Origin: Carya illinoinensis
Lineage: Eukaryota; Streptophyta; Magnoliopsida; Fagales; Juglandaceae
Length of the DNA stretch: 64,000 nucleotides
Direction of reading: 5' to 3'
NCBI RefSeq assembly: GCF_018687715.1
Contig: NC_056762.1
Location: 40,469,520-40,533,519 of the forward strand
Position 1 is the first letter of the stretch, and every line of letters starts with the position of its first letter. The notes under the pieces are model-generated. The model did not search any database. It was not told where the DNA came from and saw only the letters and a program-made list of their open reading frames with translations. Below, piece after piece: positions 1 to 11,129 of the stretch. The position numbers and the translations under genes are program-made.

Positions 1-959
1 TCGCGATACTACTTGCAGATTTAAATTAGCTATTAGCTATTTCAAAAAAATATACTTTAGTTACCTAAAAAGATCACTTTCTGAGTTTTCTAGCTATACA
101 AATGATATTATAATATGAGTGGTGGAAGTTTAAGGTTGGATTTTGAATGATCAACTTGATAGTTCCTCTAGAACTTGGTTATTGAATGAGGAATCGATCT
201 CTTGTTAGTTAACATATTCTACTCTATTACATTCTAGTCTCCTGTGTGATTATTGCTTTCCTAAGTCTCTTTCATATGTCATTTTAACCATACTACTATC
301 TATTGTTTCTGTCTGTCATGTATTTCTTTCCTTCTAACTTTTTCACACATCATTTTTTGTAGATGTTCCATCTGATACCAACACCACAGGGGAGCTTTTA
401 CGTGTTGAATAACATTTTTTGCTTGAATTATTCATAAGGAGTGTTAAGACAATTCAGTAATTTGACAGATAACTCTATGTTAATTTTTTTTTAAATGTTT
501 GAATTGAACATCGAAAGTTAAAACCAAATTTTGTTTTAAGGTTTGATTTATATTATAATATGACCAACTTGATAAATGGCTTGTTAGATTTTGATGGTTT
601 CAGTTTAGGAGACCTTAAGTTCAAACCTTTTCAACAAATTAATCTAAACACACAAATCAACTATATTTTTACAAATAAAATAAGTTCAAATTTTCGAACC
701 TATTCCTTGCACTTTCTCGGCAGCCAAACAGGACATCAGAACGTAATGCTTTCTGTGTGTCAACATTAAAACATTATACATAACTCAATCTTCGTACAAA
801 AATGAAAACTATTAATTTCTTAACATAAACCCTAGCAAAAAAATGTTCGGTGTGAAACCAAAACTATACATTTTCAAATAGAAACTCTAAAAAAAATTCT
901 AAATACAGATTATTTGCTTCTACTTTATTCATCCTATTAAAATATAGACCAAATAACCA

Positions 960-960
<1 letters not shown>
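1..960. other. AT-rich stretch, no gene recognised
   Basis: Only short open frames occur (longest 69 codons at 560-769) and none shows a recognisable domain or sensible composition. If the leader-like region at about 960-1500 belongs to a minus-strand gene, this stretch could be its first intron, but no splice-bounded exon can be shown. It lies outside the duplicated segment. Confidence 0.5.
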
Positions 961-1530
<570 letters not shown>

Positions 1531-1599
1531 GCAGTTTAGTGCGCAATTCGTCCTCCCCGTGCCTGCATTCAGACTTTTTCATTTTTAAATAATCAGAAT

Positions 1600-1980
1600 T
1601 AGAGAGTAAAGTTATTTATATATGAGATGAGATGAAATTATTTTAGATTAAAATTATAGGTTAAATAAAATATTATTTAATATTATTATTATATTAAGAT
1701 TTAAAAAAGCTAAATTATTTATTTTATTTTATGTGAAAATTTTAAAAAGTTATAATGATAAAACGAAATTAGGCCCAGTTTAGTTATCAAACCATCCTCA
1801 ACTCACTTCATCTTATCATTACAATTTTTTCAAATCCCCATACACTTTTCCAGATTTTTTTATAAATTCAATTTTTTCAAATCTGCGGAACACACTCATA
1901 ATATTTAAAATTAATATTTTAATAATATTTTATTCAGCTCAATTCAGCTCAACCTAACATCTAAATACAATCTAAATAAG
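1600..1980. mobile_element. two abutting MITE-like repeats in opposite orientation
   Basis: At 1600-1757 there is a GAGATGAGATGAAATTATTT-type arm running into AT-rich DNA. At 1772-1978 there is a related unit in reverse orientation, starting GGCCCAGTTTAGTTATCAAA and ending near CATCTAAATACAATCT. Both ends resemble the TTTGGATGTTGAG / CTCAACTCATCTCATC termini of short non-coding repeats abundant in tree genomes. No coding sequence is present. The exact termini and target duplications are not resolved. The whole unit is present again at 37644-38035. Confidence 0.45.
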
Positions 1981-2700
1981 ATACGTTGAAAGTGTTTCTC
2001 AATCCATGCATACAGCCAGTTAAGAATTAAAATTTATGCAAGTTCTTGGACATGGTTCGTACTACACTCAACAGATTTGCTAAGAAATATGTGTAATAAT
2101 CTTGGATGGCCGGGTGATGAGCTATTACCTTCTTCTTCTTCTTTTTTTGTTTTTTTTTTTAAGTATTTTGGCACATAATATCATGTAAGTACGGCCGTAT
2201 TTTTGGACGTGGTTCGATAGGTAATAACACGTTCGTAAACATGAATAAAATATATATATGAAAAATTATATTTAGAGTTCCTAATTTGAGTAAGTTTATT
2301 TATTCTCTTTAAAAATAAAATAGATAAATTTAAAATCTACCTAAAAAAATTATTTTTATTAATAATAATCCTACTATTTTTTCAAATAACATCTGCAAAA
2401 TTGCACGTTATATCTACTGGCATTATTCTCTAATATAATAAAGAGTAATGATAGTTATAGTCATGGCCTGAATAAATATAGTGCAGTCGCTTTAAAAAAG
2501 AGTGAAGTCTATTATTAAAAAAATTATTTTTTTTCATGTGAGTCTTGTATTTATTTATTTATTTTAAAATAATTGTACGACATTTACACATTCACAACTG
2601 CAATTATCTTTTCTCATAAAACATTATTAATATATATTTCAAGTCAAGCAACGACATACATGCAATATGGTCTAAAGTACGTTGACTTACAATAAAGTCT
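1980..2700. other. AT-rich non-coding spacer, duplicated
   Basis: No coding frame or domain is seen. The stretch includes a pyrimidine run near 2130-2160 and simple AT-rich DNA. It is matched almost base for base at 38035-38757, so it belongs to the segmental duplication rather than to a unique gene region. Confidence 0.6.
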
Positions 2701-2701
2701 T

Positions 2702-4219
2702 CTTCTTTTTTAATAGAGGTAACCTCTTTATTAACAAAGGCTCATTTTTGGTAGAAGAATATCCTTACAAAATCATCATCACATAAAAAACAATCTCATA
2801 AAAAAAAAAAAAAAGGAAGCTATCCAAGAAAAATTACAATCTCAGATAAGGCAATCCCAAATAATCCAATCTCAACCTGCCTCTCATCTCCCTTGGTAAA
2901 TTATGTATGCTATCCCAAGAATTTGAAGTGTCATGTGCACCCATACAAGCCAGAAAATCAGCCGGACTATTACCTTGGCGATAAACATGTTGCCCCCGAT
3001 AATTAATCTGATGAATAACTTTCATTATTTCCTCCCAATAATCTTCCAAATACCACATTTTACACTGAGTTCCCTTAATCCAGATAACAACAATCAATGA
3101 ATCCAATTCCATAACTACATGGGAAATACCCAGGCTTTTCACATGCCGAATACCATACATTAAGCCCATCACTTCTGCAAAAACACTAGTACCAGATCCC
3201 ACATGTACAAGACGCCACCTGGACCAGCAACACTTGGGTTCCCGCGACTGCACCCATCAGAATTCAATTTTTTCCAATTAATTTCCAGCCTCGTCCAATA
3301 CACTAACTGCGGCAACTAGCTCTTTAATTGGCAATTTAACAGGAAATCTTCAACTCAGTTAAAATGCTTGCATTGCATGAAGATAAACGCCTACGTCGAT
3401 CACATGATGTCCTTTCTATCACATCTACGTCGATCAACTTCAATGTACAAATATAATTTTTCCTAAACATATCCTGCCACGTGAAGAATATGGTCCACAA
3501 TGATGAAGACACAACAGTAATGAAGACACAACATACCAGCTTCCATACGAGCTTTACATCGCCTTAACCAAAGAGACCAGGTAGTCATTCTGGAAAATAA
3601 ATACAATCAACTGACCAGCTTGAGTAGATCTAGATGCTTTCCAGTATCAAATTTCTACCATCTCTTTCCAGCTTCTCCCTTCCTTATATAACAACCCCAC
3701 AAGCAAGAAACATCGATCTTCTCCATATTGCTTTAGCAATATCCCCTTCGGCTAGCACATGTTCCAGGGTCTCATAACTTTCATTTACACAACAATCACA
3801 CTTTGAAGTTAGAGAAATTCCAACAGATCTTATCTTTTTATCCACACTCAGGTCATTCAACATAGCTTTCCACATTGTCACCGACATGTTCCTTGGCAAG
3901 CAAGAGTACCACACCCAATCCGACCATCTATTTTTTGGTGCCCGTATTCGAATGCACTTCCAAGCACTCTTGAAAGAAAATTTTCCATCCACACTATTCA
4001 ACCATATGAAATGCACTCCCGCAAAATATCCTCGGTACTAGCCTCTCCAACCAAACTTTTTACTAAATCAACATCCCAGCTAGATCAATCTAATTTACAA
4101 TCTTTTATTACCAGATTGGGAGTCTCACTTATTGGCTGCAACCGCATCAAAAACCTCTCATCAAGCCATCTATCACGCCAAAAAGACACATTTCCTTCTT
4201 TGACTTTCCATTTCGACTT
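2702..4219 (-). pseudogene. L1-type LINE ORF2 fragment (zinc-binding RT tail and RNase H)
   Basis: On the minus strand, codons from about 4219 to 3684 encode the zf-RVT region downstream of reverse transcriptase, with NSVDGKFSFKSAWKCIRIRA followed by a cysteine/histidine cluster CDCCVNESYETLEHVL. The stretch 3253-2834 encodes an RNase H-like domain with the MELDS and HVYRQGNSPADFLA motifs. The two parts are separated by stops and a degenerate stretch. The RNase H end is followed by a T-run on the plus strand near 2705, i.e. the A-tail side of a minus-strand LINE. Endonuclease and RT core are missing. A 37-bp deletion near 3210 is specific to this copy relative to 38757-40308. Confidence 0.85.
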
Positions 4220-4631
4220 ACAATAGCTTATGTACAGTCTTGATCAATAATAATAATAAGTTATTATAAAGATTCAAACAACTCAATTAAAAAAGTAGAC
4301 GAGCTGGGACATGAAGATATAAATTCGAAAATGATACATTAATAATTGTTTTTATATAATTATATTTTAAATGATACATTTATAATTGTATTTACGCATG
4401 TCCAATAGCTTAACGGACTCGATCAATAATAATAATGAGTTACTATAAAGACTGATCAACCAACCCAACTAAAAGAAGAGCCAAGCGGGCCGGGACCTGA
4501 AGATATATATATATATATATATATACGAAAATGATATATTTATATATATTTTTACAATTTTTAAATAATTATGTTTGAAATAAAACATTTATAATTGTAT
4601 TTATGGACGTCAACTTACAATAGGATAACAA

Positions 4632-5588
4632 TCTTTTTTTTTTTTTTTTTTTCGATAACAACAGAACCATATCATTGAATAGAGTCAATTACAGACAATT
4701 ATCAAGCCACAAGGCTTGAGAAAGAAAGTCTGGAAAACTATCCCACCACATCGCCATATCCTCCACTCTCCAAGCATGTCTAGCAAGAGAGTATGCTGCC
4801 ATGTTACCTTCCCTATACACATGAGTAAAAGAAATAGTCTGAAAACAACTAGAGAGACGCTGCACTTCAGAGAACAGGTTACCAAGCAATGAGTTAAGCA
4901 TGGTGTGGTGTTGTAAAGCCTCGACCAAAAGCAGACAGTCACTCTCTACAACAAGATGTGGGATACTCATTGTAGAACACAACTGGAGTCCACGGAAAAC
5001 AGCTAACAATTCCACAGTTTCCGGATCAAGCACATCCAATTCCATTTTAGAAGCAGCCATAAGGATCTTACCAGTAGAATCCCGAAGAATGACGCCAATA
5101 CCAGCCTTGTGAAGGGCAGAAAACAAGGCACCATCAGTGTTCAGTTTAAGAACCCCAGAAGAAGGTGGCTGCCAACATAAATGGGTTCGGATTTGAGGCT
5201 GAGATTTAAGAGCAACTGACTTATAACTCTGCAACATGCCCAAAGAATGTGAAATAACGTGACCAGGACTCAAGGAAACATGATCAAACTCCCATTTATT
5301 GCGTCTGAACCAAAAAGCCCAAGCAATGCAGAAAAAACCAGCCAGCAAATGAGAATAAGGACCCTCAGCAAAAGATAAAGCTAAATCAGTAAAACTAGTT
5401 GGTAAAAAGGAATCCAGAAAAGGAAAAAACTGGGACCATGAAAATCGGAGCTGGGCACAACCAAAAACATCATGCAATAAATCCTCATCAGAGTGGAGAC
5501 AAAAAGAACAAGAGGCTGTGGGAAACACGTGTTTTTTCTACAAATTAGTCTTTGAAGGTAAACTGTCCCTACAAGCCCTCTAGATAAT
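4632..5588 (-). mobile_element. 5'-truncated LINE insertion with near target-site duplication
   Basis: A minus-strand LINE 3' end: the poly(A) appears as a plus-strand T-run at 4632-4653, followed by the RNase H coding end. The left flank reads GGATAACAATCTT and the right flank GATAATCTTGATC, an imperfect target duplication with three bases missing. The uninterrupted target is visible in sister repeats at about 12288 and 40698 as GGATAACAATCTTGATCAAT, which proves that this stretch was inserted into the tandem-repeat block. Confidence 0.88.
4689..5528 (-). CDS. LINE ORF2 C-terminal fragment: zf-RVT tail plus RNase H
   Basis: A 279-codon open frame. Residues ~1-30 carry the end of the zinc-binding RT-associated domain (CSFCLHSDEDLLHDVFGC). 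Residues ~115-250 form a plant LINE RNase H domain with the acidic positions in LNTDGALF, ELLAVFRGL and VESDCLLLVEAL, and the HVYREGNMAAYSLA segment. The C-terminus MWWDSFPDFLSQALWLDNCL is shared with the LINEs at 20998-22557 and 27938-29093, so these three are one subfamily. The start is arbitrary because the element is truncated upstream. It is a remnant of a polyprotein that would remove RNA from RNA:DNA hybrids during reverse transcription. It is unlikely to act alone. Confidence 0.85.
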   Translation of the reverse strand: MFPTASCSFCLHSDEDLLHDVFGCAQLRFSWSQFFPFLDSFLPTSFTDLALSFAEGPYSHLLAGFFCIAWAFWFRRNKWEFDHVSLSPGHVISHSLGMLQSYKSVALKSQPQIRTHLCWQPPSSGVLKLNTDGALFSALHKAGIGVILRDSTGKILMAASKMELDVLDPETVELLAVFRGLQLCSTMSIPHLVVESDCLLLVEALQHHTMLNSLLGNLFSEVQRLSSCFQTISFTHVYREGNMAAYSLARHAWRVEDMAMWWDSFPDFLSQALWLDNCL

Positions 5589-5889
5589 CTTGATCAATAA
5601 TAATGCGTTATTATAAAGACTCAAGAACCCAACAAAATGAGTGGTCAAGCTGGGACCCATAGATATATCTATATATATATATATTTGAAAATGATACATT
5701 AATACATTTTTTTTACAATTTTTATATAATTATGTTTTAAATGATACATTTATAATTGTATGTACACACGTCGACTTACATACAATAGCTTAACGATCTT
5801 GATCAATAATAATGATGAGTTATTATAAAGACTCAATCAACCCAACTAAAAGAACAGTCAAGCTGGACACAAAGATATCAAATCTCTAT

Positions 5890-6145
5890 TAAATAAGTGC
5901 CAATAGGGGAATGGCATTGTCATCCAATCCTTTTTTTTTTTTTTTATCAATTTTTTCCTCTGTTTTGTCACGAAACTCCCATCTTTTTTGTTTTATCTTC
6001 CCCTCACCAACTGTCTAAAGTGTATTTTTACACTTTTCTCTTATCTCTCAGCTTTCTTGATCTTATTCTTTTCCATTATTTTTTTCCCTATTTCATCCCT
6101 TATTTTTATAACGAAACCTTCTCACCAACTGTACCTTTTCAATCA
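5890..6145. other. pyrimidine-rich spacer left of the chromovirus insertion site
   Basis: Contains a T-run at 5931-5945 and CT-rich sequence, with no domain in any frame. The same sequence lies at 12600-12848 and 40980-41215, each time immediately left of the LTR and ending in CAATC. It is therefore the pre-insertion host flank of the chromovirus. Confidence 0.6.
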
Positions 6146-6690
6146 GTAACGACTAGATTGGGGTTGGATGAATGTAATTAGAAAAATCATTGAGAAATAT
6201 TACAGAAAATTGTATAAATCTATAAATTGATAGGAATAAACTGAGCACTGCTTCAAGGGAGGCACCTCCAAATTCAAAAAGCACAAGAGTATTCTGGAAA
6301 TAGCATAACTAACTCTGTCAGAGACAGACCCTTAATACTAATGAAAGTAAAAAGACTAAAGTGCCATTTTAAAAGTTTATGAGCTTTTTTTATTTTTTAA
6401 GAGTCAGGATCACATGTTCGAGAGTGACCCCTCCCTAAACTTATTAATAAACCCTCATTTATAGAGAAGGAAAACCGTGGTTACATGCCCATCCAACTCA
6501 ACCCTATTACCAAAAAAGTACAAACAATAAATCTTTGTAACCTGAAAACACACCCAGCAACCATAAACTTATACAAAAACTAAATACCTAAAAAAAAAAA
6601 ACAATAATCACTGGCAAACCAAGAAAATCCAACCAAAGCAAGCCTCGAACACAAAGAGGCAATTCATCAGAAGCCTCATTGACTTTCCAT
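6146..6690 (-). mobile_element. partial chromovirus LTR carrying a LINE fragment
   Basis: Begins AGTAACGACTAG next to CAATC and follows the left LTR of the chromovirus at 12849 for about 240 bp. It then continues into the same LINE 3' fragment that sits inside that LTR (GAGCTTTTTTTATTTTTTAA). It is cut near 6675 at GAAGCCTCATTGACTTTCC, where the sequence jumps to the start of a tandem-repeat/LINE boundary. It is thus a truncated third copy of the LTR, made by an internal duplication of copy 1, not a new insertion. Confidence 0.75.
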
Positions 6691-6699
6691 TTCGACTTA

Positions 6700-7264
6700 G
6701 AGCACCCTCATTGACTTGGCCAAATGAGGTGCTTAGCTAAATTTGGAGTAATTTAGTCCAAAAACTCATGACACTGAATTGAACAAATTCAAAATATTAT
6801 GGACTTGTGCTACAGTCCATGGCCAAATATGAAAGACCATTTTCATTCACCAAATAATAAACAATTGTTTCCTCACTCCAACCGATCAAGTGGAAGTCTC
6901 AATTTATGTAAGTGCAGTTTTTTTTTACATGAATTCTCATATGTTGCTAGATATTTGGTTAAGATATTTAGTAAAGAAATTTTGATAGAATTTTGTTAGG
7001 ATTAAATGACCTTTGAAAATATATTTTTCTAATATTAATTTAATTATAATATAATATTACTAAATATTAAATTGGCAGAATTATAAAATGTGATAAAAAT
7101 TAATTTTTTAAAAAAATATTAATTTAATAATATTTTATTATTATATAGAGTATGAATAGTTAATCCAATGTGGAGATTGAATTTAAATAGAATAAGCAAA
7201 TGTAAAAAAGTGTTGATATTGACTAAATTTAAAGATGCATTTGGTCAAACTAATGCTAATACTC
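6700..7264. mobile_element. MITE with TTA target duplication (PIF/Harbinger-like)
   Basis: A 565-bp non-coding element bounded by imperfect inverted termini, GAGCACCCTCATTGACTTGG at the left and the complement of GAGTATTAGCATTAGTTTGA at the right, both running on into CCAAATG. It is flanked by TTA on both sides (6697-6699 and 7265-7267). The empty site TTCGACTTACAATAG is visible at 4213-4227. A three-base TTA/TWA duplication fits PIF/Harbinger-type transposition. No transposase is encoded, so it is non-autonomous. Confidence 0.75.
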
Positions 7265-7267
7265 TTA

Positions 7268-7515
7268 CAATAGTTTATGTACAATCTTGATCAATAAAAT
7301 AATAAGTTATTATAAAGACTCAAACAACTCAACTAAAAAAGTAGACAAGCTGGGACATGAAGATATAAATTCGAAAATGATACATTAATAATTTTCCATC
7401 CACACTATTCAACCATATGAAATGCACTCCCGCAAAATATCCTCGGTACTAGCCTCTCTAACCAAACTTTTTACTAAATCAACATCCCAACCAAATCAAT
7501 CTAATTTACAATTTT
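7268..7515. repeat. partial tandem-repeat unit joined to a LINE piece
   Basis: 7268-7390 matches the first tandem unit (as at 4223) and stops within ACATTAATAATTTT. From there the sequence jumps to CCATCCACACTATTCAACCA, which matches the LINE fragment at about 3988-4100, up to the copia insertion at 7516. The junction falls in a short shared TTTT-rich stretch and records the internal duplication of copy 1. Confidence 0.7.
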
Positions 7516-7857
7516 TGTTGTGCCTCCGGCCTGTCCAAAAATCACACAAAACAATTTTAAAGTGGTTCAGCAAATTGCTTACGTCCACTGGAGCCTCTTT
7601 TATAGAATTTGTACGAGATTTACAAAACACTCTACAAAATTCTATTTCTCTCTCTCACGTCCCTTTTTCTTTCTTCACCTACTGCATTCTATCACTAGTA
7701 GAGCTCTCCTTTTATAGGAGAGTAATGGGGGGACACACACCCACTCCTCTTGACCAGAAGAGCCTCTGGAGGTGAGTGGGTGGGTGGATGGTTGGTGAAA
7801 ATGGGGTGGGTGGCTGCAAACCCAAACCCATTTCATACTTGGGGGGTTTATTCAACA
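7516..7857 (-). mobile_element. 3' LTR of a truncated Ty1/copia element
   Basis: A 342-bp LTR in minus orientation. Read in sense it starts TGTTGAATAAAC and ends GGCACAACA, giving the inverted ends TGTTG...CAACA. It is preceded in sense by a purine-rich tract at 7858-7875 (GGGTGGAGGGGGTGAT), the expected primer site for plus-strand synthesis. There is no matching 5' LTR at the other end of the element (11738), so the copy is incomplete. Confidence 0.8.
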
Positions 7858-7876
7858 ATCACCCCCTCCACCCAAG
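7858..7876 (-). other. polypurine tract of the copia element
   Basis: Purine-rich GGGTGGAGGGGGTGAT in sense, directly adjacent to the TGTTGAAT start of the 3' LTR. Its position fits the priming site for plus-strand DNA synthesis in LTR retrotransposons. Confidence 0.7.
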
Positions 7877-7987
7877 TGTGCCATACCAGGATACTTACAA
7901 ACTGATTCATTCTTCAAATGAATGCACCACATTCTTTGACATGAGAGACTTCCGTTGTTGAATGCGCTCCAATGCACCCGAGGGTGC

Positions 7988-8560
7988 TCAACAATGTTCA
8001 ATACTGATCAAGTCCAAACAGTGTTGGAACTTGATTCCTGTGACGACCTTCGTCAACATATCTGCTGGATTATCTTCAGTGCCAATCTTCTGAAGTTTGA
8101 TGTCATCTTCTTCTAATATTTCACGTACAAAGTGAAATCGGACATCTATATGTTTTGTTTGAGAGTGATATACTTGATTCTTGGCCAAATGAATTGCACT
8201 CTGACCGTCACAGTAAACGGTAACCTCTTGCTGCTCAAAGCCCAAATCTGTTACCAATCCCTGTAACCAAATAGCTTCTTTCACGGCTTCTGTTACAGCC
8301 ATGTATTCAGCCTCAGTTGATGATAGTGCAATTGTTGACTGCAAAGTTGATCGCCAACTAACTGGTCCTCCAGCCATAATGAACACATAACCAGTTGTCG
8401 ATCGGCGTTTGTCAAGATTGCCTGCATAGTCTGAGTCAACATATCCAGTTACTAGACTATTTTCACTCTTCTCAAACCTCAAACTAACATTTACGGTCCC
8501 AGCAATATATCGTAGAATCCACTTAGCCGCTTGCCAATGATCCTTTCCAGGATTATGCAT
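7988..8560 (-). pseudogene. copia pol: RNase H segment
   Basis: The 190-codon open end of the copia polyprotein. Copia-type RNase H motifs are GYVDSDYAGNLDKRRSTTGY, ALSSTEAEYMA, YCDGQSAIHLAKN and KHIDVRFHFVRE, then the usual end EDNPADMLTK. It joins the RT segment without a clear break except TGA in place of a sense codon before PDISQAVSL near 8595. The enzyme would degrade the RNA template during reverse transcription in the virus-like particle. The stops upstream separate it from the other pol domains, so it is a dead fragment. Confidence 0.85.
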
Positions 8561-9494
8561 ATAGCGACTAACTAAGCTAACGGCTTGGGAGATATCAGGT
8601 CATGTACACACCATGGTATACATTAAGCTTCCAACAACACTTGCATATGGGACATTCCTCATGTAGTCCCGCTCTTAATCGGTTTTAGGAGACTGCAATG
8701 CACTGAGCTTGAAATATGGGGCCATAGGAGTACTCACCGGCTTCGTCTTTGAGTCGATGTTGAATCGTTGCAGTATTCTCTTCAGATACTGTTTCTGTGT
8801 AAGGTGAACTGTACCTTTCACCCTATCTCTGCTGATCTCCATCCCCAATATTCTTCGTGCTTCTCCCAGATCTTTCATTTCAAACTCATTACTTCACTGA
8901 GTTTTTAAGCGATCTATCTCCCCCTTGCTTTTACATGCAATTAACATATCATCTACATATAAAAGCAAATAAATGAAAGATCCATTTGTAAGTTTTCTGA
9001 AATATACACAATGATCGTATTGGCAACGAGTGTATTTCAGATCCAACATAAAGCAGTCGAAACGCTTGTACCATTGCCGAGGTGACTGCTTCAAGCCATA
9101 GAGAGATTTCTTCAGACTGCATACAATTTTCTTTGCCAGCTTCTTTGAATCCTTTTGGTTGAGATAGATAAATCTCTTCTTCCAGATCACCATGTAAGAA
9201 AGCTGTCTTTACATCAAGCTGTGTTAACTCAAGATCATATTGTGCAACCAAAGCTAACAATATCCGAATGGATGAATGCTTCACAACAGGAGAGAATACT
9301 TCACTGTAATCAATTCCCTCTGTCTGAGCGTAGCCCTTAGCTACCAACCTAGCTTTGTATCGCACTCCATTTTTAACAGCTTGATCATCTTTCTGATTGA
9401 AGATCCACTTACAACCAATTGTCTTCTTTCCTTTTGGAAGCGGCACAAGCTCCCAAGTCCGGTTCTGGTGAAGAGACTGCATCTCTTCATTCAT
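8561..9494 (-). pseudogene. copia pol: reverse transcriptase, broken
   Basis: Reads in sense from about 9494 with the entry motif NRTWELVPLPKGKKTIGCKW, then RYKARLVAKGYAQTEGIDY, LTQLDVKTAFLHGDLEEEIY, YGLKQSPRQWYKRFD and the catalytic YVDDMLIA, ending EMKDLGEARRILGMEI. A frameshift lies near 9140 between the AFLHGDLEEEIY and SLYGLKQ segments. In-frame stops follow RLKTQ (8894) and SPKTD (8675). The catalytic aspartates survive. The motif set is closest to TNT1/Tork-type copia elements. Confidence 0.85.
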
Positions 9495-9503
9495 CGCCTT
9501 TGT

Positions 9504-10541
9504 TCATTCAACTTGTTCATTGGACTGTATGACTTCTCTGTAAGTGGTTGAGATCTCACCCCCTTCAGCTGGTAATGCATATGTCACATAATCTGAATAA
9601 CGTGTCGGTACACGTTTCTCTCGTCTCGGTCTGTTGGTTGCTATTGACTCAGGTTGACTTGGAGGTACTGTGACTGGATTATCAACCTCATCTTGTCCAT
9701 GCTTTAACAACTTGTTTGAAATAAACTTCACACTCTGTGAATCATCTGATGTTTCGCCATCACTGCTGCCTTCACTGGAATCTTTATGCTTATGTGACTT
9801 AAGTATCTCAGATTCGTTGAATGTAACATCTCTATTAATGATTATCTTTTTAAACTCTATACACCAGAGTCTATACCCTTTTACACCCGTACTAAAGCCC
9901 AAGAATTTTGCTTTCTTGGCTCTAGGATCAAGCTTACTTTCTTTAGCATGATAGTAAGCAGGACATCCGAAAATGTGTAAAAAATCATAATCAGTAGCAT
10001 GTTTACCTCTCCATATTTCAATGGGTGTCTTCCCATTATTGGCAGCTGCTGGTAGTCAGTTGATGAGGTGGCAGGCATAGGTCACAGCTTCAGCCCAAAA
10101 TTGTTTACTGAATCCAGCATTCAGCAACATACATCGCACTTTTTCTAATAAAGTACGATTCATTCGTTCTGCCACACCGTTCTGCTGCGGTGTACCTCGT
10201 ACCGTGAAGTGTCTGACAATTCCCTCTCTCCGGCATACTTCCATGAAGGGGTCTGAAGTGTACTCACTTCCATTATCAGATCTGAGCCGCTTGATCTTCC
10301 TGCCGGTCTGAGTCTCAACCATTTTCTTCCAATCAAGGAAGATTTTCAGCACTTCATCTTTATTCTTCATCGTATACACCCACACACGACGAGAATAATC
10401 ATCAACAAAAGTTACAAACCAATGTTTACCTCCCAAAGATGCATTTTGGGTAGGTCCCCAAACATCGGAATGCACATAGTCAAGAATTCCCTGTGTATTG
10501 TGTACTGTGGTTCCAAACTTGATCCGCCTCTGCTTCCCCAA
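9504..10541 (-). pseudogene. copia pol: integrase and downstream linker, broken
   Basis: The integrase core is open at 10541-10056. It shows YVHSDVWGP (first Asp), RSDNGSEYTS (second Asp) and PQQNGVAERMNRTLLEK (Glu), a complete DDE triad, and before it the FCEHC pair of the zinc-binding module. A stop/frameshift near 10060 separates it from the continuation 10078-9881. The linker 9902-9504 (GVKGYRLWCIEFKKIIINRDVTF, then PRREKRVPTRYSDYVTYAL) is also open. The enzyme would insert the cDNA into chromosomes. Confidence 0.85.
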
Positions 10542-10610
10542 TACACAGTGCTCACAGAAAGACAGTTTACCTATCTTGGCACCTTTGAGTAAGCTTTGCT
10601 TTACCAGTGT

Positions 10611-11129
10611 TTACAAAACTTTTTCTCCTGCGTGTCCCATACGCATATGCCAAAGACTGGTGGTGTCGGCATCAGTCTCATCTAGCTTCTCACAGCCTGT
10701 GGAAGCTCTTCCATCAACAGTACTTCCTTGCAAGAAGTACAAGTTTCCTCGCCTCAAGCCCTTCATTGCCACCTGAACTCCCATTAGTACTTTGAGAGTT
10801 CCGTCTTCAATGGCGATTCTGAATCCCTTTGAATCCAGAGATCCCAGTGAGATGAGATTCTTCCGCAAGTCCGGAACGTATCGAACTTCTGTCAGAGTCT
10901 TGACGCTGCCATCATGCAGCTTTAACCGAATGCTACCTGTTCCCTGAGTCTTACAGGCACTATCATTGCCCATAAGTACTGCTCCACCATTAATTTTTGT
11001 GAAGTCAGTAAACCAGTCCCGATTGGGACACATATGATAGGTACATCCGGAATCCATAATCCATTCATCGGAACGACAAATGGATGATGAACTTGCCAAG
11101 ACAAAATCTGGCTCGTCATCTCTGTCCAC
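10611..11129 (-). pseudogene. copia protease and GAG-pre-integrase segment
   Basis: A 172-codon open frame with the aspartic protease active site WIMDSGCTYHMCPNRDWF, then VRYVPDLRKNLISLG, and the GAG-pre-integrase histidines in LWHMRMGHAGEKVL. A stop follows near 10608, just before the Cys pair of the zinc-binding module. The protease would process Gag-Pol. The DSG active-site signature is intact here, although the polyprotein frame is not. Confidence 0.85.

Larger units (their letters stand above)
4223..5890. repeat. ~200-bp tandem repeat block, copy 1 (interrupted by a LINE)
   Basis: Three and a half units begin with CAATAGCTTAACGGTCTTGA or close variants. Each unit then has TCAATAATAATAATGAGTTA, AAAGACTCAA, CCAAGCTGG, CGAAAATGATACATT, and ends in TATAATTGTATGTACRCAYGTC. 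Approximate units are 4223-4395, 4396-4615, 4616 onward (split by the LINE at 4632-5588) to 5780, and 5781-5890. Unit lengths vary because of internal (TA)n tracts. The same block occurs at 11850-12600 and 40316-40980, and one partial unit sits at 7268-7390. No coding potential. Confidence 0.85.
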
